The notes beneath the pieces are model-generated. The model was not told the DNA's origin, ran no database searches, and worked only from the letters and a program-made list of their open reading frames with translations. A program made the position numbers and the translations under genes. DNA of 64,000 nt, from the NCBI GenBank assembly GCA_037126765.1, contig JBBCBC010000031.1:8131638-8195637 (forward strand). The letters run 5' to 3'. This DNA comes from Stenogyne calaminthoides (lineage: Eukaryota > Streptophyta > Magnoliopsida > Lamiales > Lamiaceae). Below are positions 23,309-34,262 of this stretch, piece by piece. The first letter of the stretch is position 1, and each line of letters opens with the position of its first letter.

Positions 23309-24172
23309 TTAATTTTCGTCACTTTGTTGAGAATGATACTGCAAATTCGGTTGGACTTGCTCCATTAACAACGGACCGTGCGACCTTACTTCATTTTCTC
23401 CCCTTTGTTGTGAATGCAATTGGACTTGTTCCCTTAACAAGGAATTATGTGGCCATAGCTCAATTTTGCCTGTCTGCGGTGGATAATACTGCGGATTCAA
23501 TTGAACCCTTACGTCATTTTTTTCTCCACTTTGATACGGATTCAATTGAACCCTTAACTCATTTTCGCCCCTCTGGGGTGGATAAAACTGCGGATTCGAT
23601 TGAAAAAGTGAGTGTTGTTGCAAATGTGGATGTGTCTGGATTTGATGACTAGTCTCACCTTGTTGCACCCTAGCCATCTGATCAAAATCAGCAATGAAAT
23701 TAACCATACCATCATTATGTTGCCCTTGATCAGCTTGTTGTACTTGTTGCTGTTGTTGTTGTACGTACGCCCTTAGCCTCTCTTGTTCCCCAACAAGAGC
23801 CATTTGTTGTAAATTTGGTTGTGGATTATAATGTCCCATATAAGTAGCTAGTTCATTTTTTGCCAATTCCAAATCACCCATGACTTGGTTGAACCTGTTT
23901 TGGAGATTGGCAATGAGGCTAACGCAGCCGTATATGGGATCTTGGATGCGGCATTGCGCCTCATAATCGAGGGAATTGGCCGCGTCTGCACGATGTTGAG
24001 GGGGCAAATCGTGTAGGATCTTGGCGACATTGCTTGCACCGAAGATTTTGTGCACGTTTTCGAATTTTTGAGGATTGTCAGGCGGGAAGTAAGGCGCGAA
24101 GATGCATTCTTGCGTGCACTTTTGTCGTCTGCATTTGCACGCTGCACATGGAGCGTGTGGCGTAGACGACAT
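23309..24172 (-). CDS. Class I LOB-domain (LBD/ASL) transcription factor
   Basis: A single coding exon of 287 residues from the chosen ATG at 24172 (MSSTPHAPCAAC). The LOB C-block CX2CX6CX3C is complete (Cys 9, 12, 19, 23). It is followed by FAPYFPPDNPQKFENVHKIF, the GAS block starting FGASNVAKIL (residue 44), DPIYGC (78-83) and a leucine-zipper-like stretch L90-V97-L101-L108, which together place it in class I. The rest is Gln-rich and repetitive: QQQQQVQQ, then several imperfect copies of a segment with RGEN/TGKIE and VQLNP or VQPNLQ. LBD proteins are plant-specific nuclear DNA-binding regulators of organ boundary and lateral organ growth; that role is by homology. An in-frame ATG 17 codons upstream exists, but family proteins start close to the first Cys. 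TTTTCAG immediately before GTCGAGAAGAGGAA looks like a 3' splice site, so a 5' UTR intron is likely. Confidence 0.93.
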   Translation of the reverse strand: MSSTPHAPCAACKCRRQKCTQECIFAPYFPPDNPQKFENVHKIFGASNVAKILHDLPPQHRADAANSLDYEAQCRIQDPIYGCVSLIANLQNRFNQVMGDLELAKNELATYMGHYNPQPNLQQMALVGEQERLRAYVQQQQQQVQQADQGQHNDGMVNFIADFDQMARVQQGETSHQIQTHPHLQQHSLFQSNPQFYPPQRGENELRVQLNPYQSGEKNDVRVQLNPQYYPPQTGKIELWPHNSLLREQVQLHSQQRGENEVRSHGPLLMEQVQPNLQYHSQQSDEN

Positions 24173-25220
24173 TTCCTCTTCTCGACCTGAAAATTTATGC
24201 ATTAGATGCTGTAATATAAACATACACTACTTATAGGAAATGAAACATGCACCAACTGAAATTGAAGTAGAAGCATAATTGCAATTTGCACTATAGAAAG
24301 CACACACTTGTTAAAGTCACCATCAATTAATATGAGATGAATCATAAAACGTAGAAGTAATAATGATATTAGAGAGGTGGTACACCATCAATGAATAAGA
24401 TGAATCATAAATAGTACAGTCAATTAAGTTCATACTTACACTTTTAACACAAACGTTTTTGTAAGACTTGTTTCTAGTATGTACTAGATAAATTGATAGC
24501 ATTACTCATATAAACTAGAATTAATGGTATTCAATACTATGATATTAATTAAAAGTGTGGTGGTATCCGTTGATAAGTGTGGTATAAATGTAATGATATA
24601 CAAGTTTAACCATAGACTTACTTATACTTTAATATCAGAATTGTAAAGTCAATTAAAGTCATACTTATACTTTTAATATAGTTTTAATTTAAGTCTGTAA
24701 AACATAAATCAAGAACAAGAACATAACATCGAAAAATACAAATACAATTATGGAGAATTTGTGAACGTATTGTGGTGTTTCTATTATTAGTTCATACCTA
24801 GTATATTGAAAAAATAAACTTTAATTTATATATGCACCGTCCATACCGACTAACATAGGAATCGGAATGATTTTCGGTATATAATGTTGACTTTCTTTAA
24901 ATATTCATATACATAACAAATTCGAACTTTTAAAAACAAAATCAAAATAGCAACAGGTAGCCATTATAACCTAATTTTTCAAAAAACAAACAACATCCGA
25001 AACAATCAACATCCAAATTTAAATATGAAACAAGAAAACCACACAATTACCAGTTTAAATGCATAAACAAAATATAATGGAAACTTACTATCAAAAGCCG
25101 GCGGATGTTTGCATATGATCACACGGATTAATTTCCAATATACAAAATAAAAATCTATATAGGGAGAGTGATGGAGATATATAGAAATAATCTATGAAAA
25201 ACTCCAAGAACGATATATTA
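24173..25220 (-). promoter_or_regulatory. Likely 5' UTR intron and promoter-proximal region of the LBD gene
   Basis: A minus-strand acceptor-like TTTTCAG lies at about 24189-24195, and a donor-like GTAAGT lies near 25086-25091. This is consistent with a roughly 0.9-kb intron in the 5' UTR. The sequence in between is AT-rich and non-coding. No transcript evidence is available, so this is inference. Confidence 0.35.
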
Positions 25221-26029
25221 TAATGGTGAGTTTGCAACCCTGAAAATATCGAATGGGTCAAACCTTAAACAATATACACACACTTGACACTACTATATAG
25301 TGAGAGGCTGTTTTGCTATTCAGTCCCTCTAATTCTAGTTTATTCTACTTACATTTCTATGTCACGGACTCACGGCGGTTTGACCTTTTCTTTTTCGCAT
25401 TAAAATAAATTATACGCGTATATTTGGGCAATTTCTTTATGGAAAACGGCTTGATCTCTCGTTATCTTGTTCTCTATAGACTATAGTTATTAATTTATTT
25501 TATAGTATATTTTTTCACAGATTAATGCATAATATGGGACAAATATTGATATTAATAGAGAATTAGTATTTGAATCTGTGCGATGCACGATTATAATGTA
25601 TTGATCTTTAGAAAAAAATTAAATTTAATATAAAATGAAAGAGTAGGTCTATTGTGAAAATTTTCATATATGAAAATTTATAAAATTGCCCTAAATTAAC
25701 CATCTACACCATAAATACTAAATAATGAACCATAAATTATGATATATTCGGGCCGGGTGAACCATGAACCATTTGGGCCGAGTGAACCATGAAGCACTCA
25801 ATTTTGTCTTACCTTCACCAATTACAGAATTTGGTTATAAATTAAAGTTTTTTCATGTACGAGAATTTTTATACTAGACTTTGTCAAATAAAAAAAACAT
25901 TTATTATTGCTGAAAAATTCAATAAAAAATTTAGACGGTTAGGAAAAAGAGATAAGAGAAATAAATGTGTATTCAAAGATTAACATTATAGTTTGTTGAA
26001 ATATAATTTAACATTAGTGTAATGAAAAT
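25221..26029. other. AT-rich intergenic DNA
   Basis: No supported feature. GGGCCGGGTGAACCATGAACC near 25750 is followed by a near copy about 35 bases later. Confidence 0.4.
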
Positions 26030-27210
26030 ATTCTACATATTTATTTCAAAGATTTTTCTCAATCCATTATAATTTATCAATATTTATTTCAAAAAAAATT
26101 CCCGATATATAGATATAGATTTGATCATAATTTTTAATTTGAGATATATAGATTTGATCATAATTTTATTTGGAATATATTATAATATTAAAATATTTTT
26201 TTATATTGAGAGTTTCCCAAAATAATATAGGAAGTACATATAACTTTTTAGGGACAATAGTAGTCTTACGTATGATATATTTAATCAATTTTTAATTAGA
26301 TAAAAAATTTAAATTGTGTATATTTTTTATTGGAGAGTTTTCCAAAATAGATTTATTTGCATGAACCTTATAGATTTATGTATGAATATACTTGCATGAA
26401 CCTTATAGAAAAATTTGGAAGAAATCTAATGCAAGACTTTTTGAGAAATCAATAGATTTGATCATGATTTATGTATATTTTTTATATGGAGAGTTTACCA
26501 TCATGATTATTTATTGATATTTATTTCAAAGATCTTTCTTAATCAATTATTATTTGTTAATATTTTTTTTCAAATATTCATTTCCCAATTTAGCAATTAT
26601 TTTTTGCGGAAAAATTCAATGTTTTTCAAATTTAGGCCGGTTTTTACTAGATTTGATCATGATTTATGTATATTTTTTATATGGAGAGTTTCCCATTATT
26701 TTTATTTGTTGATATTTATTTCAAAATTTCTCTCAATCCATTATTATTGGTTAATATTTTTTCCAAATATTCTCAAATATTTTTCTCAATCTATTATTAT
26801 TTGTTAGTAATATTTTTTTTCAATTATTTGTTTCCAAATTTAGCAATTAATATTTTTTCCGAAAAAATTCAATGGTTTCCAAATATGGGTAGGTTTTTGC
26901 TAGATTTGATCATGATTTGTGTATATTTTTTATATGGAGAGTTTTCCATTATTATTATTTATTGATATTTATTTCAAAGATTTCTCTCAATCCATTATTA
27001 ATTGTTAATATTTTTTTTCAAATATTCTCAAAGATTTTTCTCAATCTATTATTATTTGTTAACATTTTTTCTAAATATTTATTTCCCAATTTAGTAATTA
27101 ATATTTTTTCCAAATATTCTCAAAGATTTTTCTCAATCTATTATTATTTGTTAATATTTTTTTCAAATATTTGTTTCTCAATTTAGCAATTATTTTTGGC
27201 GGAAAAATCT
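26030..27210. repeat. AT-rich tandem repeat with ~190-250 bp units
   Basis: Successive units share GATTTGATCATGATTTATGT (near 26456, 26649, 26903), TATATGGAGAGTTT, TTTCTCAATCCATTATTA and CAATTTAGCAATTA. Open frames here simply translate the repeat and are not genes. Older, more divergent units extend left to about 26030. Confidence 0.75.
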
Positions 27211-27214
27211 AGAA

Positions 27215-27728
27215 TTAATGACTCTCCACTACAAAGTTTCTAAAAAGAAGACTCTAAGGTACAAAGTAGCTTTAAAGTGACTCTAAGATAAAATTTGTAC
27301 AAAAAACACCCCTTATCTCATTTTTGTATGTATTCATAATTTTATTTTTTTGTTTTGACAATGTACACATTTTGGGAAAGTACATATTATTTTGGGAAAG
27401 TGCAGATTCGAAATACAAATTTTATAAAATTTGAAATTTAAATTAAATTATATAAAAAATTGCAACTAATAAAAAGTGGAATAAAAAAGACGAAAGTGCA
27501 GAAATTAAAAAAATTGCACTCCAAAATTGGCCTAGTAGTGCAGAAAATTAAAAAAATTGCCTCCAAAATGCGTCAGAAATGCAGAAAACGTGCCAGAAGT
27601 GCAGAAAACGGACAGAAGGGCAATTTAGACTTTTTAACCATATTTTTGTACCTTAAAGTCAAAATAAAGTTACTTTGTATCTTAGAGTCACTTGAGAAGT
27701 GACTTTGTACCTTAGAGTCACTCCCCCA
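27215..27728. mobile_element. MITE with doubled GTGACTCTAAGGTACAAAGT ends
   Basis: Each end carries two tandem inverted copies of the word GTGACTCTAAGGTACAAAGT (left at about 27220-27290, right at about 27668-27724). The centre has repeated AGTGCAGAAAA words and no coding. A single end of a relative lies at 34203-34262. Confidence 0.6.
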
Positions 27729-27773
27729 ATATAATGGTTTTCAAATTTGGGGCGGTTTTTGCATATATTAATG

Positions 27774-28003
27774 GCAAAGTATAAGGTGAACAAGTTTCAC
27801 GGTGAAACTGGTTAATGAGTGTGACTTATATTACTATATAGTGTAACTTTTTACTATAGAGGGTGTGACTTTTTACTATAAAGGGTATTACTCATAAAAA
27901 TGAAGGGTGTGACTTATATTATAGCAGAGTGTATCGTAGTGATAATTGAAGGGTGTGATTTATATTACTAAAGGATGTGACTTATATTACTACAGAATAG
28001 CCT
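27774..28003 (+). repeat. Dispersed repeat family F, copy 2
   Basis: Starts AAGTATAAGGTGAACAAGTT (27778), then repeated AGTGTGACTTATATTACTA-like units about 25-30 bp apart. Same family as copies at 17796 and 28154. Confidence 0.6.
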
Positions 28004-28153
28004 CTATATTAATATTTACAACTAATTAATTCTAATTAATATAAATTAAATTATAAATGAAATATAGATAGACTTGTTAAATTTAATGATAATCGTTAAC
28101 ATTGTGATAATTATTAAAATTATATACGAGAATGGATTGGAAGACTAATATTA

Positions 28154-29963
28154 GACAAAGTATAGGGTGAACAAGTTTCACGGTGAAGCAAGGAGTGTGA
28201 CTTATTGTTGGTCCCGAAAAACTCGATTTAAAACTCGTAAAATTTCAATGGGAGGTGACTTAAATTTTTTTTTTTTCGAATGTGATATGCAGATTTGCTA
28301 AAGTATGTATGACAATTAATATGAAAGCAAATAAGAACACACGATTTTATAGTGGTTCAGACAACTCGTCCTACATCCACTCTTCCCTTCATGGGGCACC
28401 AACTTAACCAACAGATGTTTACCGAGTTCTCACTCAAACGGGACTTATCACCCTCACGGGATCGCCTACCCTCCCTTTCGGGATTGCTTGATGTTTACCG
28501 AGTTCACACTCAAACGGGACTTATCTCCCTCACGGGATTGCCTACCCTCCCTTTCGGGATTGCTAGATATTTACCGAGTTCACACTCACCTACAAACTTA
28601 TCCTATCAAACTGATTTGGGTAAGGTTTGTTTGGTTTCCAACTAGGTTGAGATTTTCCCTTACATTTGTTTAACCTCAATGCTAAGGATGGGAAAATCTC
28701 TCTAAGCTTAGGATATTACATTTGTGCTTAGATCTATTGAAGAACACTCTTGGGTAAATTTGGATATGTAATGCTCTGTGTTCTTGAATGGAGATGCTTG
28801 AATATTTGACTTTAATCTTCACTTTGCAGCAAACTCCATCATCTTCTTTTGAAGATAGTGCAATGTATTTATAGTGTGGATTTGAATATTACCTTTGGAG
28901 AGTAATATTCAAATCCATACTAATAATCTTCAATTTTTTTTCTTTGTCTATCAGACCGTTGTTTGCGGCTTTATGTCACATTCATATATGTGTTGTTATC
29001 TTCTTATTGTCAATTTGCTTTTTGTGGTCTAACGGATCGATCGGTTTATTCAGATCTGGTATGCATATTTGGTCCTTTGAAATTTAGTCTGCAGATTTCG
29101 TCCGGTGCAGTGCGGTCCGCATCGATTCGGCCAAAGATATCAAGATTCGACGTAATCTTCAAAGATTAGATCATCGATCTTGCATCGATTCGGATATAGA
29201 TCGATCTTCAAAGAGTTCAAGATCGGTCGATTCAACACAAAGATCGATTCGATCAATAGATCGATTCAAAGATAAAGAGATTCGGGCCAGAATCGATTGA
29301 AGATAAAATCGATTAAAGCCGCCAGATCGATTACAAATTGCCGAATCGATTCAGCCCTGGCCGAATCGATTCGAAGCGCTTCAAGAATCGCAGACGCCAA
29401 GATCAGATTGGCTACAAAGATCGATTCGGCCCAGAAATCAAAGACGGGCAGCCGGATCGATTCAGACCTGGCCAAAGATCAGACGGGCTTCGATCGATTC
29501 AGATATCAAGATTACCTTTGATCAGATTCTTTGATCAAGACTTTCTCTTCACAAATTAGCATGGTTCTTCTTGTTCAGCTCATCAGTTTATATGGAACTC
29601 ATCAGTCTCGTTTCGTTCTGATTAGCCTCATCTTCTCTTGATGAGTTCCCCCTCAACTTGTTACCTGTAAGAATAAAACTAAGTCTAGAAACACAAGCTT
29701 TCTATACAAGTTAGCTTGTCCTATTACAAGATGTTTTGACATAATAATCAAAACTAAATTTATCCCAACACTTATATTACTAAAGAGTGTGGCATTTTAC
29801 TATAAAGGCTGTGATCTTTTACTATAAAGGATATTACTCATCAAATTGAAGTGTGTGACTTATATTATAGCAGAGGATATCATGGTGGGTCTGACTTATA
29901 TTACTAAAGAGTATGTCTGTTAAAAAATATTTAATTTCACGGTGAACAAGTTTCACAGCATAT
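28154..29963 (+). repeat. Dispersed repeat family F, copy 3, split by a solo LTR
   Basis: The left part (28154-28205) begins AAAGTATAGGGTGAACAAGT. The right part (29771-29963) continues with ACTTATATTACTAAAGAGTG and ends GTGAACAAGTTTCACAGC. The solo LTR 28206-29770 sits between them with target duplication CTTAT. Confidence 0.62.
28206..29770 (-). mobile_element. Solo LTR (family G, SIRE/Maximus-like)
   Basis: TGTTGG ... CCAACA ends with a perfect 5-bp duplication CTTAT (28201-28205 and 29771-29775) and no internal domain, 1565 bp. A TATA box on the minus strand (TATAAATA at 28865-28872) and the minus-strand start TGTTGGGATAAATTTAG with ATGTCAAAACATC soon after suggest minus orientation and a SIRE-like copia origin (inference). 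It carries a roughly 78-bp internal tandem duplication at 28424-28580 (ACCGAGTTCACACTCAAACG) and a 29160-29500 segment crowded with ATCGATTC. Confidence 0.85.
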
Positions 29964-30605
29964 TAACTCCTAATATTATAATAACATCACAAATTTTTTA
30001 TATACATATTTTATATGTATATATATAGATAAATTTATGTGAGATACTCTCGTATAAGATTCTCCCATTATAAATAACTATTTACAATTGATCCCAACTA
30101 ATACCAAAGATAACTTTAAATATATGATGGAGGGTTTATTTAATCTAAAAAAATCCATACGGATTCTAATTTTGAATCCATCTTAATATATCAATCGATC
30201 AGTACATATTTGATATTTTGCCTTGCCTGATTTTTCTTTTTTGAAGTACTATATGTACTCCTAAAAAAATTGAAATTCTAAAAACATTCTTTAAAATTAA
30301 AACAAACTGAAGGTCTTATGTAGCTCATTTTATTTATGAATTTTGAGGGGTTCAATGAATAATAAATATGATTGTTGCTAGTCTTTCAGGGATTTTTTAA
30401 TTGTCAATTTTCCTATGAAATTGTAAATTGAAATTCTGTTAAAATTTTTTAATCAAAATATTTAATACACTTATATATGGAATATTATATGACGACAAAA
30501 ACTTATATGCAATATTGCATATAAGTGATATGTGCAATTATAAATCAATTGGGCTTTTTTTATTTTTCGCGGGTCAGGCCTGCCGGGTCGGGTTAAGGTA
30601 GATTA
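29964..30605. other. AT-rich intergenic DNA
   Basis: No gene. A GC-rich GGGTCAGGCC/GGGTCGGG block at 30570-30600 faces an inverse-like CCCGACC/CTCGACCC block near 31480-31500. The two may be ends of one decayed element of about 0.95 kb. Confidence 0.3.
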
Positions 30606-30944
30606 TTGGCGGGTCTAATGGGGTTTCTTCTTTTTTCGCATCGCGGCGGCCAGATTTCTTCTTCTTCCTCTTCTCTTCAAACTGATGGCGGATCTTACGG
30701 GCTTTCTTCTTCCTCGCCTCTTCAACCGCTCCATACCGTTGTCACTTTTCTCTTTGCTGTTTGTAGGCGGAGAATCTGTCCGTCGTTCTTCCCTACTTTC
30801 TTGTCCAATTTAATTTTCTTTGATTCGCTCCGATCATTGGATGAAATCAGGTTGTTCTGTTTGGATTTCGGTGTAGATTCTGCGAAAAGAAGAGAGAATA
30901 TGAGTGTGGTGTGGGATTACCCCTCAACACAAAGTATGTGCTGA
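30606..30944 (+). other. Low-complexity open frame, possible orphan first exon
   Basis: 112 codons rich in Ser and Phe, in pyrimidine-rich (CTTCTTCCTCTTC) sequence that resembles a plant 5' UTR. Near the end a better ATG context (GAATATGAGTGTGG at about 30898) opens MSVVWDYPSTQS, followed by a donor-like AAAGTATGTG. No downstream exon could be matched. It is either a truncated gene remnant or chance. Confidence 0.2.
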
Positions 30945-31019
30945 AATTCAGATTCTTATGCACTCTTTTCACGCTGTTCTGTATATCTGTAATTTTAGAC
31001 TGAGGTTTTTTTTTTCACG

Positions 31020-31335
31020 TTTGTATTGATTTTTGTTCATGTAGTAACACTCTTTTGCTCATAGAGTAACACTCTTTTGTTCATGTAGGTAATATGTAAC
31101 ATTGTTCACATATCATGTGTTACCATATGAACAACAATGTATTACATTGTGACCCATGTTACCTTATGAACATTTATGTGTTACGATATATTTTAATACG
31201 TGTTACATAGTATTTTTTTTTCTTTAAAATGATAGTGTAATTTTTATTTCACGTAGTAACATATTTCGTTTCTATAAGTAACACATTTTTTTCATGTAGT
31301 AACACACAAACAAAAAAAATCTTAATAATGATTGA
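31020..31335. repeat. Cluster of GTAACAC / GTGTTAC words
   Basis: Motifs such as TTCATGTAGTAACAC (31037, 31291), CATGTGTTACCATATGAAC and ACCCATGTTACCTTATGAAC alternate in both orientations, giving a region able to form several hairpins. No coding. Confidence 0.45.
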
Positions 31336-31644
31336 ACCTACGACCAAATACATTAACAACAGACCTGAACCACTAGACTACAACACATATTCAATAAAGA
31401 GATCCTTCTATAAATATATATATATCTGTCCATCCTAAAGCCCACAACCCACAGTCCACAACCCTTGTCTGCCCTCCGCCCGACCTGCGCCGGCTCGACC
31501 CACGTCCCAACCTGCGAGTTTTTGACTAAATTGTTTTAATTTTGGTGTATTGCACATATTAATAAGGTGTAATATTTCACAAGAGTCCTACTCTTATATG
31601 ACATATTTCGAGTTTGCAGCTTTTTGGATAATTATTAAATGTTG
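31336..31644. other. Intergenic DNA
   Basis: Nothing recognised except the GC-rich CCCTCCGCCCGACCTGCGCC block at 31472-31491. Confidence 0.35.
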
Positions 31645-31972
31645 GGTTAATTTTAAATAAATACGTTATCTTTATGTTTAATCATAAACTTCAAAATTTT
31701 AGTAAAAAAGTTCAACCTTTGATGTTGTTGGAAATTGATACTTTTTTTTTTCTCCAGCCGGTGAGGTATGTCGTGGCTCGCTAGACTGTGTAATCCTACA
31801 TGGCAAGTCTGACGAGCCATGTCATAGTCACTGATCGGAGGAAAAAAAACATGTATAGATTTGTAATAACATTAAAGGATTTTTTTACTATAATCTTGAA
31901 GGTCATGATTAAATTGATATTTGACATAAAAATCGTGTATTTATTTAGAATCAATCCTTAAATGTTCATTTG
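31645..31972. mobile_element. MITE with imperfect inverted arms
   Basis: The left arm TTTTAAATAAATACG (31656) is inverted at the right as GTGTATTTATTTAGAA (31935), and more of both arms pair. The centre contains CGTGGCTCGCTAGACTGTG and its inverse near 31815. Flanks share TTAAATG on both sides (about 31637 and 31968), a possible target duplication. Confidence 0.5.
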
Positions 31973-32482
31973 AGTAGAGAATTTTGAAATATTCCAAAAA
32001 ATAATTTCAACTATTTAATTAAAATAGTCTCCACCGTTTATTCGAAATGCAAACTTCTATTTATAGAAGTAGAGTTTTCATTAATAAAAAGTATTAAAGC
32101 AATCAATTTCTGAATGAAACTATCATTCACAAATTTCAATATATATGTATTAAATTAATCCCTAATTTTAATTTGTATTGAAAATGAATATGCAAATATG
32201 TCATTTTGCATGATATATAAATTTTGATTCAAGGTAAACATTAATATAATATATTAAATTAAATTAAAATTTTAAGATAACATAAATATAATTGCACATT
32301 ATAATCCATAAATAAATATGAGACTACTCAATCATTTTTTTGGTATTCAATGTTTGAGTACTTTTCTCTTTAAAAGTAGACGTGATATTCAATTTAAAAG
32401 TATACGTATTACTCAAAATTTAAATATGACATTCAATATTTGGGTACAAGATACTCGAAATTTACAAAAATGAGAGATATTA
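31973..32482. other. AT-rich intergenic DNA
   Basis: No supported feature. Confidence 0.4.
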
Positions 32483-32746
32483 GGGGGGTGTATTCAATTA
32501 GGATTCTATTGGATTTTTTTGGACTTTAAAAAGTCTGTGGATTTAGAAAATTCATAGACTCCATACAGAGTTTGGCTGACTTTTTTTATTGATTTACATG
32601 GATTTCCATAGACTTTAACGCTGAAACTATTGATGCAAATGTATATGGAACACACTTGTATATAAAAAAATTTATCCAAATTGTTTAGAAAAATACCAAA
32701 AATATATTAGTTCCAAAAAAAATACATTATTATTCATCATTATTAT

Positions 32747-32895
32747 TCTTATCTTCATTCACATCATCTTCATTTTCATCACCGTTATACATCTGCCTCA
32801 TTTCCCACATAGCATTAGCAATACTCGTTCTCCATGCATTACTTCCGTTCTTTGTTGTAATTGACTTTGAGAAAGCAATTCCGTTCTTTGTTGTA
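32747..32895 (-). pseudogene. Possible PIF/Harbinger transposase C-terminal remnant
   Basis: The minus-strand frame reads KNGSNAWRTSIANAMWEMRQ and an acidic tail (DENEDDVNED) before a natural TAA. W-R-x3-IA-x2-MW resembles the last conserved block of plant Harbinger/ALP1-like transposases. A partial duplication of CCGTTCTTTGTTGTA lies at its start. Only about 45 residues are visible, so the assignment is tentative. Confidence 0.4.
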
Positions 32896-32918
32896 GTTAA
32901 CTTCCATACTTTTTTAAA

Positions 32919-33672
32919 TGAAAAATATTACTTGTTTAAATAGAAAAATATTACTTGTTTAAATAGAAACGTATTACTTGTTTAAATAGAAATGTATTAC
33001 TTGTTTAAAAGAAAAGTATTACTTGTTTAAAAGAAAAGTATAACTTGTTTAGATGAAAAGTATAACTTGTTTAAATAGAAAGGTACTACTTGTTTAAATT
33101 AAAAGTATTACTTGTTTAAATAGAAAAATAGTACTTGTTTAAATTAAAAAAATATTACTTGTTTAAATAGAAAAGTATTACTTGCTTAAAAAAAAAGTAT
33201 AACTTGTTTAGATAAAAAATATAACTTGTTTAGATGAAAAGTATAACTTGTTTAAATAGAAAAGTATTATTTCTTTAAATTAAAAGTATTAATTGTTTAA
33301 ATAGAAAAATATTACTTGTTTAAATAGAAAAGTATTACTTGTTTAAATAGAAAAATATTACTTGTTTAAAATAAAAGATAACTTGTTTAGATGAAAAGTA
33401 TAACTTGTTTAAAGAGAAAAGTATTACTTATTTAAATTAAAAGTATTACTTGTTTAAATAGAAAAATATTACTTGTTTAAATAGAAAAGTATTACTTGTT
33501 TAAATAGAAAAGTATTACTTGTTTAAAAGAAAATTATAACTTGTTTAGATAAAAAGTATAACTTGTTTAAATAGAAAAGTATTACTTGTTTAAAAGAAAA
33601 GTATAACTTGTTTAGATGAAAAGTATAGATTGTTTAAATAGAAAAGAATTACTTGTTTAAATAAAAACTATT
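32919..33672. repeat. Minisatellite, 22-23 bp unit, about 33 copies
   Basis: Tandem copies of TATTACTTGTTTAAATAGAA with variants (TATAACTTGTTTAGATGAAA). Units abut with no unique spacers, so it is not a CRISPR array. It lies wholly inside the Harbinger-like element. Confidence 0.92.
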
Positions 33673-34202
33673 ACGAAGGTTTTTTTCTTCCGACTTTCGT
33701 CTTTAGAGTCCTCTGAGAGAATACGTTGAAATCTCTGGTTGTTAGAAGAGATTTTGGAGAGTGAAATTTATTCATATTTTTGAAAGAGAACCAAATAAAA
33801 TCCATAGAATATTAAAATCCATAAACTGTTGAATACCTAAAGATTTTTTAAGACTTTTTAAAATTCGTATTGAATACCTCAAGATTTTTAAAGAATTTTG
33901 AAAATCTAAATTGAATACCCCCAGACTTTGAAAGTCTAAAAAAATCATATAGACTCCACAACCAATACACACTCCTTAATTTACAGTTTCAATTTTAAAA
34001 ACACAACAGAACTTAGAACACAAATTAATACTGAAACTCTAAATTTTTATTAGTAAACAATTCCAAGTCCCAGAGAGTCGAACCCTAAGGTGAAATAGGA
34101 TAACTAGGTGAGAGAAGTTTTATTAATAATAGGTTACCCATTGTTTACTTAGTGTAATATTAAATTGAAAGTGTAATATGGAATATATTGAAATTACTTA
34201 TG

Positions 34203-34262
34203 GGGAGGGACTCTAAGGTAAAAAGTCACTTTCCAAGTGACTCTAAAGTACAAAGTAACTTT
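34203..34262. repeat. Single end of the MITE family seen at 27215
   Basis: GGGACTCTAAGGTAAAAAGT then AAGTGACTCTAAAGTACAAA reproduce the doubled terminal word. No matching opposite end was found nearby. Confidence 0.5.

Larger units (their letters stand above)
32486..33973. mobile_element. PIF/Harbinger-like element carrying a minisatellite
   Basis: Ends are GGGGGTGTATTCAATTAGG on the left and an inverse ending AATACACACTCC on the right, flanked by TTA, which fits the 3-bp TWA duplication of PIF/Harbinger. Similar inverted material (GGACTTTAAAAAGTC, then GACTTTGAAAGTC) lies inside both ends. A short minus-strand frame at about 32750-32895 looks like a transposase C-terminus. Most of the rest is the 22-23 bp minisatellite. 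Confidence 0.6.

Noticed and set aside
26514..27186. Phe/Ile-rich plus-strand ORFs
   Set aside because: AT-rich tandem repeats translate this way. There is no start context, no domain, and the frames repeat with the DNA unit.
32919..33672. Regularly spaced repeats resembling a CRISPR array
   Set aside because: Units of 22-23 bp abut directly with no unique spacers, in a plant genome and inside a DNA transposon. This is a minisatellite.
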